A DNA stretch of 64,000 nt from assembly GCF_000423905.1 (NCBI RefSeq), contig NZ_AUIW01000002.1, forward strand, positions 1 through 64,000, read 5' to 3'. The number at the start of each line of letters is the position of its first letter. Positions within the stretch are counted from its first letter, which is position 1. This document shows, piece by piece, positions 62,714 to 64,000 of the stretch. The DNA comes from Thermus antranikianii DSM 12462 (lineage in GTDB: Bacteria; Deinococcota; Deinococci; Deinococcales; Thermaceae). The notes beneath the pieces are model-generated. The model was not told where the DNA came from, searched no databases, and saw only the letters and a list, made by a program, of their open reading frames with translations. The translations under genes were made by a program, and so were the position numbers.

Positions 62714-63745
62714 ATGCGCGCTTTAGCCAAGCTGGCCCCGGAAGAGGGCCTAACCCTGGTGGAACGCCCCGTGCCCGAGCCGGGCCCCGGGGAGATCCTG
62801 GTGCGGGTGGAGGCTGCCAGCATCTGCGGCACCGACCTCCACATCTGGCGGTGGGACCATTGGGCAAGGGGCCGGATCAGGCCTCCCCTCATCACCGGCC
62901 ACGAGTTCAGCGGGGTGGTGGAACGGGTGGGCCCCGGGGTCAAAAGGCCCCAGGTGGGGGACCACGTGAGCCTGGAAAGCCATGTTGTTTGCCATGCCTG
63001 CCCCGCCTGCCGCACGGGCAACTACCATGTTTGCCTCAACACCCAGATCCTGGGGGTGGACCGGGACGGCGGGTTTGCCGAGTACGTGGTGGTGCCGGCG
63101 GAAAACGCCTGGGTGAACCCCAAGGACCTGCCCTTTGAGGTGGGGGCCATCCTGGAGCCCTTCGGCAATGCGGTGCACACGGTGTACGCGGGAAGCGGGG
63201 TTTCCGGGAAAAGCGTCCTCATCACTGGGGCGGGGCCCATCGGCTTAATGGCGGCCATGGTGGCCCGGGCCAGCGGGGCCGGGCCTATCCTGGTATCCGA
63301 CCCCAACCCCTACCGCCTGAACTTCGCCAGGCCCTACGCCGACCGGCTCGTGAACCCCCTGGAGGAGGATCTCCTTTCCGTGGTGGAGGAGGTGACGGGA
63401 AGCGGGGTGGAGGTCCTCCTGGAGTTTTCCGGGAATGAGGTGGCCATCCACCAGGGGCTTAAGGCCTTGATCCCGGGGGGGGAGGCCAGGATCCTGGGCA
63501 TTCCCTCGGACCCCATTCGCTTTGACCTGGCCGGGGAGTTGGTCATGCGGGGGATCACCGCCTACGGCATCGCGGGAAGAAGGCTCTGGCAGACCTGGAT
63601 GCAGGGCACCGCCTTGGTCTACTCGGGCCGGGTGGACCTTACCCCCCTCATCACCCACCGCCTGCCCATGAGCCAGTACCGGGAGGCCTTTGGCCTCTTG
63701 GCCTCGGGGCAGGCGGTAAAGGTGATCCTGGACCCCAAGGCCTAG
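62714..63745 (+). CDS. tdh: L-threonine 3-dehydrogenase
   Basis: A 343-residue zinc alcohol-dehydrogenase-family enzyme. [14 protein letters not shown] carries the catalytic Cys, [14 protein letters not shown] the zinc ligands, and [15 protein letters not shown] the structural zinc. [20 protein letters not shown] is the NAD site. It oxidises threonine to 2-amino-3-ketobutyrate. It starts 12 bases after tamB, probably in the same transcript. Confidence 0.95.
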   Translation: MRALAKLAPEEGLTLVERPVPEPGPGEILVRVEAASICGTDLHIWRWDHWARGRIRPPLITGHEFSGVVERVGPGVKRPQVGDHVSLESHVVCHACPACRTGNYHVCLNTQILGVDRDGGFAEYVVVPAENAWVNPKDLPFEVGAILEPFGNAVHTVYAGSGVSGKSVLITGAGPIGLMAAMVARASGAGPILVSDPNPYRLNFARPYADRLVNPLEEDLLSVVEEVTGSGVEVLLEFSGNEVAIHQGLKALIPGGEARILGIPSDPIRFDLAGELVMRGITAYGIAGRRLWQTWMQGTALVYSGRVDLTPLITHRLPMSQYREAFGLLASGQAVKVILDPKA

Positions 63746-63804
63746 GTCCCGGCGCCCTTTAGGATGTGGGGGAGCCCACCTTGGGCGCTGGATCTGTGTG
63801 CTAG

Positions 63805-63826
63805 GCTCACCCCCAAGGGGGTGAGC
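63805..63826. promoter_or_regulatory. Perfect 22-base palindrome over the next start codon
   Basis: GCTCACCCCC, AA, GGGGGTGAGC: two exact 10-base arms. The right arm contains the GTG start (63821-63823) and the GGGG that would bind ribosomes. It could be a protein operator or an RNA hairpin that hides the start. Confidence 0.6.
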
Positions 63827-64000
63827 GTGGTTTCCCGCAGGCGGGTGCTCCTGGGCCTTTTGGGGCTTTCCTTGGTTCGGGCGCAAGGAATTCGGGTGGA
63901 GGAGGTGGTGGGGGGCCTCGAGGTGCCCTGGGCCTTGGCCTTTTTACCCGACGGGAGCTTCCTGGTCTCCGAACGGCCGGGGCGGATCCTCTGGGTGCAG
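63821..64000 (+). CDS. PQQ-dependent sugar dehydrogenase family protein, N-terminal part
   Basis: The first 60 codons, continuing beyond the window. [19 protein letters not shown] is a signal with a twin-Arg-like start. [20 protein letters not shown] and [15 protein letters not shown] are the first blade of the soluble aldose dehydrogenase (PQQ, Asd/GdhB) propeller. It oxidises sugars in the periplasm with PQQ. The GTG at 63821 is in a palindrome; GTG at 63827 is the alternative. Confidence 0.78.
   Translation, partial: MSVVSRRRVLLGLLGLSLVRAQGIRVEEVVGGLEVPWALAFLPDGSFLVSERPGRILWVQ

Overview
The window is a stretch of high-GC chromosome from a Thermus species. The evidence is the very strong G/C third-position bias, a LeuB whose sequence looks like the well-studied Thermus thermophilus isopropylmalate dehydrogenase, a pilin/ComZ/PilA4 cluster of the kind that drives natural transformation in Thermus, and a Thermus-type Omp85 (BamA) plus a giant TamB. 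The species cannot be fixed from the sequence alone. Genes are tightly packed, with many ATGA or GTGA overlaps, and several starts look leaderless (a -10 box about 7 nt before the start codon).

Layout. 0-0.6 kb: the 5' end of an insertion-sequence transposase next to a YqhA/UPF0114 gene that appears cut short by it. 0.6-6.1 kb: a LacI regulator, a degenerate PlsY-like protein, and a FAH-hydrolase / metallo-hydrolase / purN / purD run. 6.1-24 kb: an acyl-CoA and carboxylate block. On the minus strand it has a two-subunit sodium/carboxylate symporter, a CNB-CBS-DUF294 protein, a symporter-histidine kinase, a single-domain response regulator and a PAS/pseudokinase-exonuclease protein. It continues with two acetyl-CoA-synthetase-like genes, one of them fused to a complete IclR-type regulator, a divergent canonical acs, a methylmalonyl-CoA mutase large subunit and an NTF2-like protein. 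24-30.8 kb: HxlR regulator, minD, minE, rodA, the potABCD polyamine transporter and a small cytochrome c. 30.8-37.5 kb: a leucine/branched-chain operon (leuC, leuD, leuB, two Uma2 genes, an SDR, ilvD) behind a leader peptide and attenuator. 37.5-41 kb: a hendecad-repeat membrane protein, tRNA-Leu(CAG), trpS, scpA, a decayed toxin-antitoxin pair and another Uma2. 41-45.3 kb: the lower-GC type IV pilin/competence cluster. 45.3-50.1 kb: thiolase, DUF503, MntA-HepT and bamA. 50.1-54.6 kb: punA, yggS, divIVA, a DUF218 protein, hflX and acyP. 54.6-62.7 kb: one 2.7-kilo-residue TamB gene. 62.7-64 kb: tdh and the start of a PQQ sugar dehydrogenase.

How the genes may work together. The 6-22 kb block reads as a module for sensing, importing and activating short carboxylates such as acetate or propionate. 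The symporter brings the acid in, AcsA-type enzymes make the acyl-CoA, and a symporter-like histidine kinase with a lone receiver could report flux. The IclR-ACS fusion could tie enzyme state to transcription from the shared acs intergenic region. Three promoters in this block (symporter operon, fusion operon, acs) share a TTTCTTGAC -35 element. The fusion and the kinase-to-nuclease signalling operon are the two best candidates for undescribed biology here. No stretch longer than about 300 bases lacks an annotated gene; shorter gaps are described under their regulatory features.
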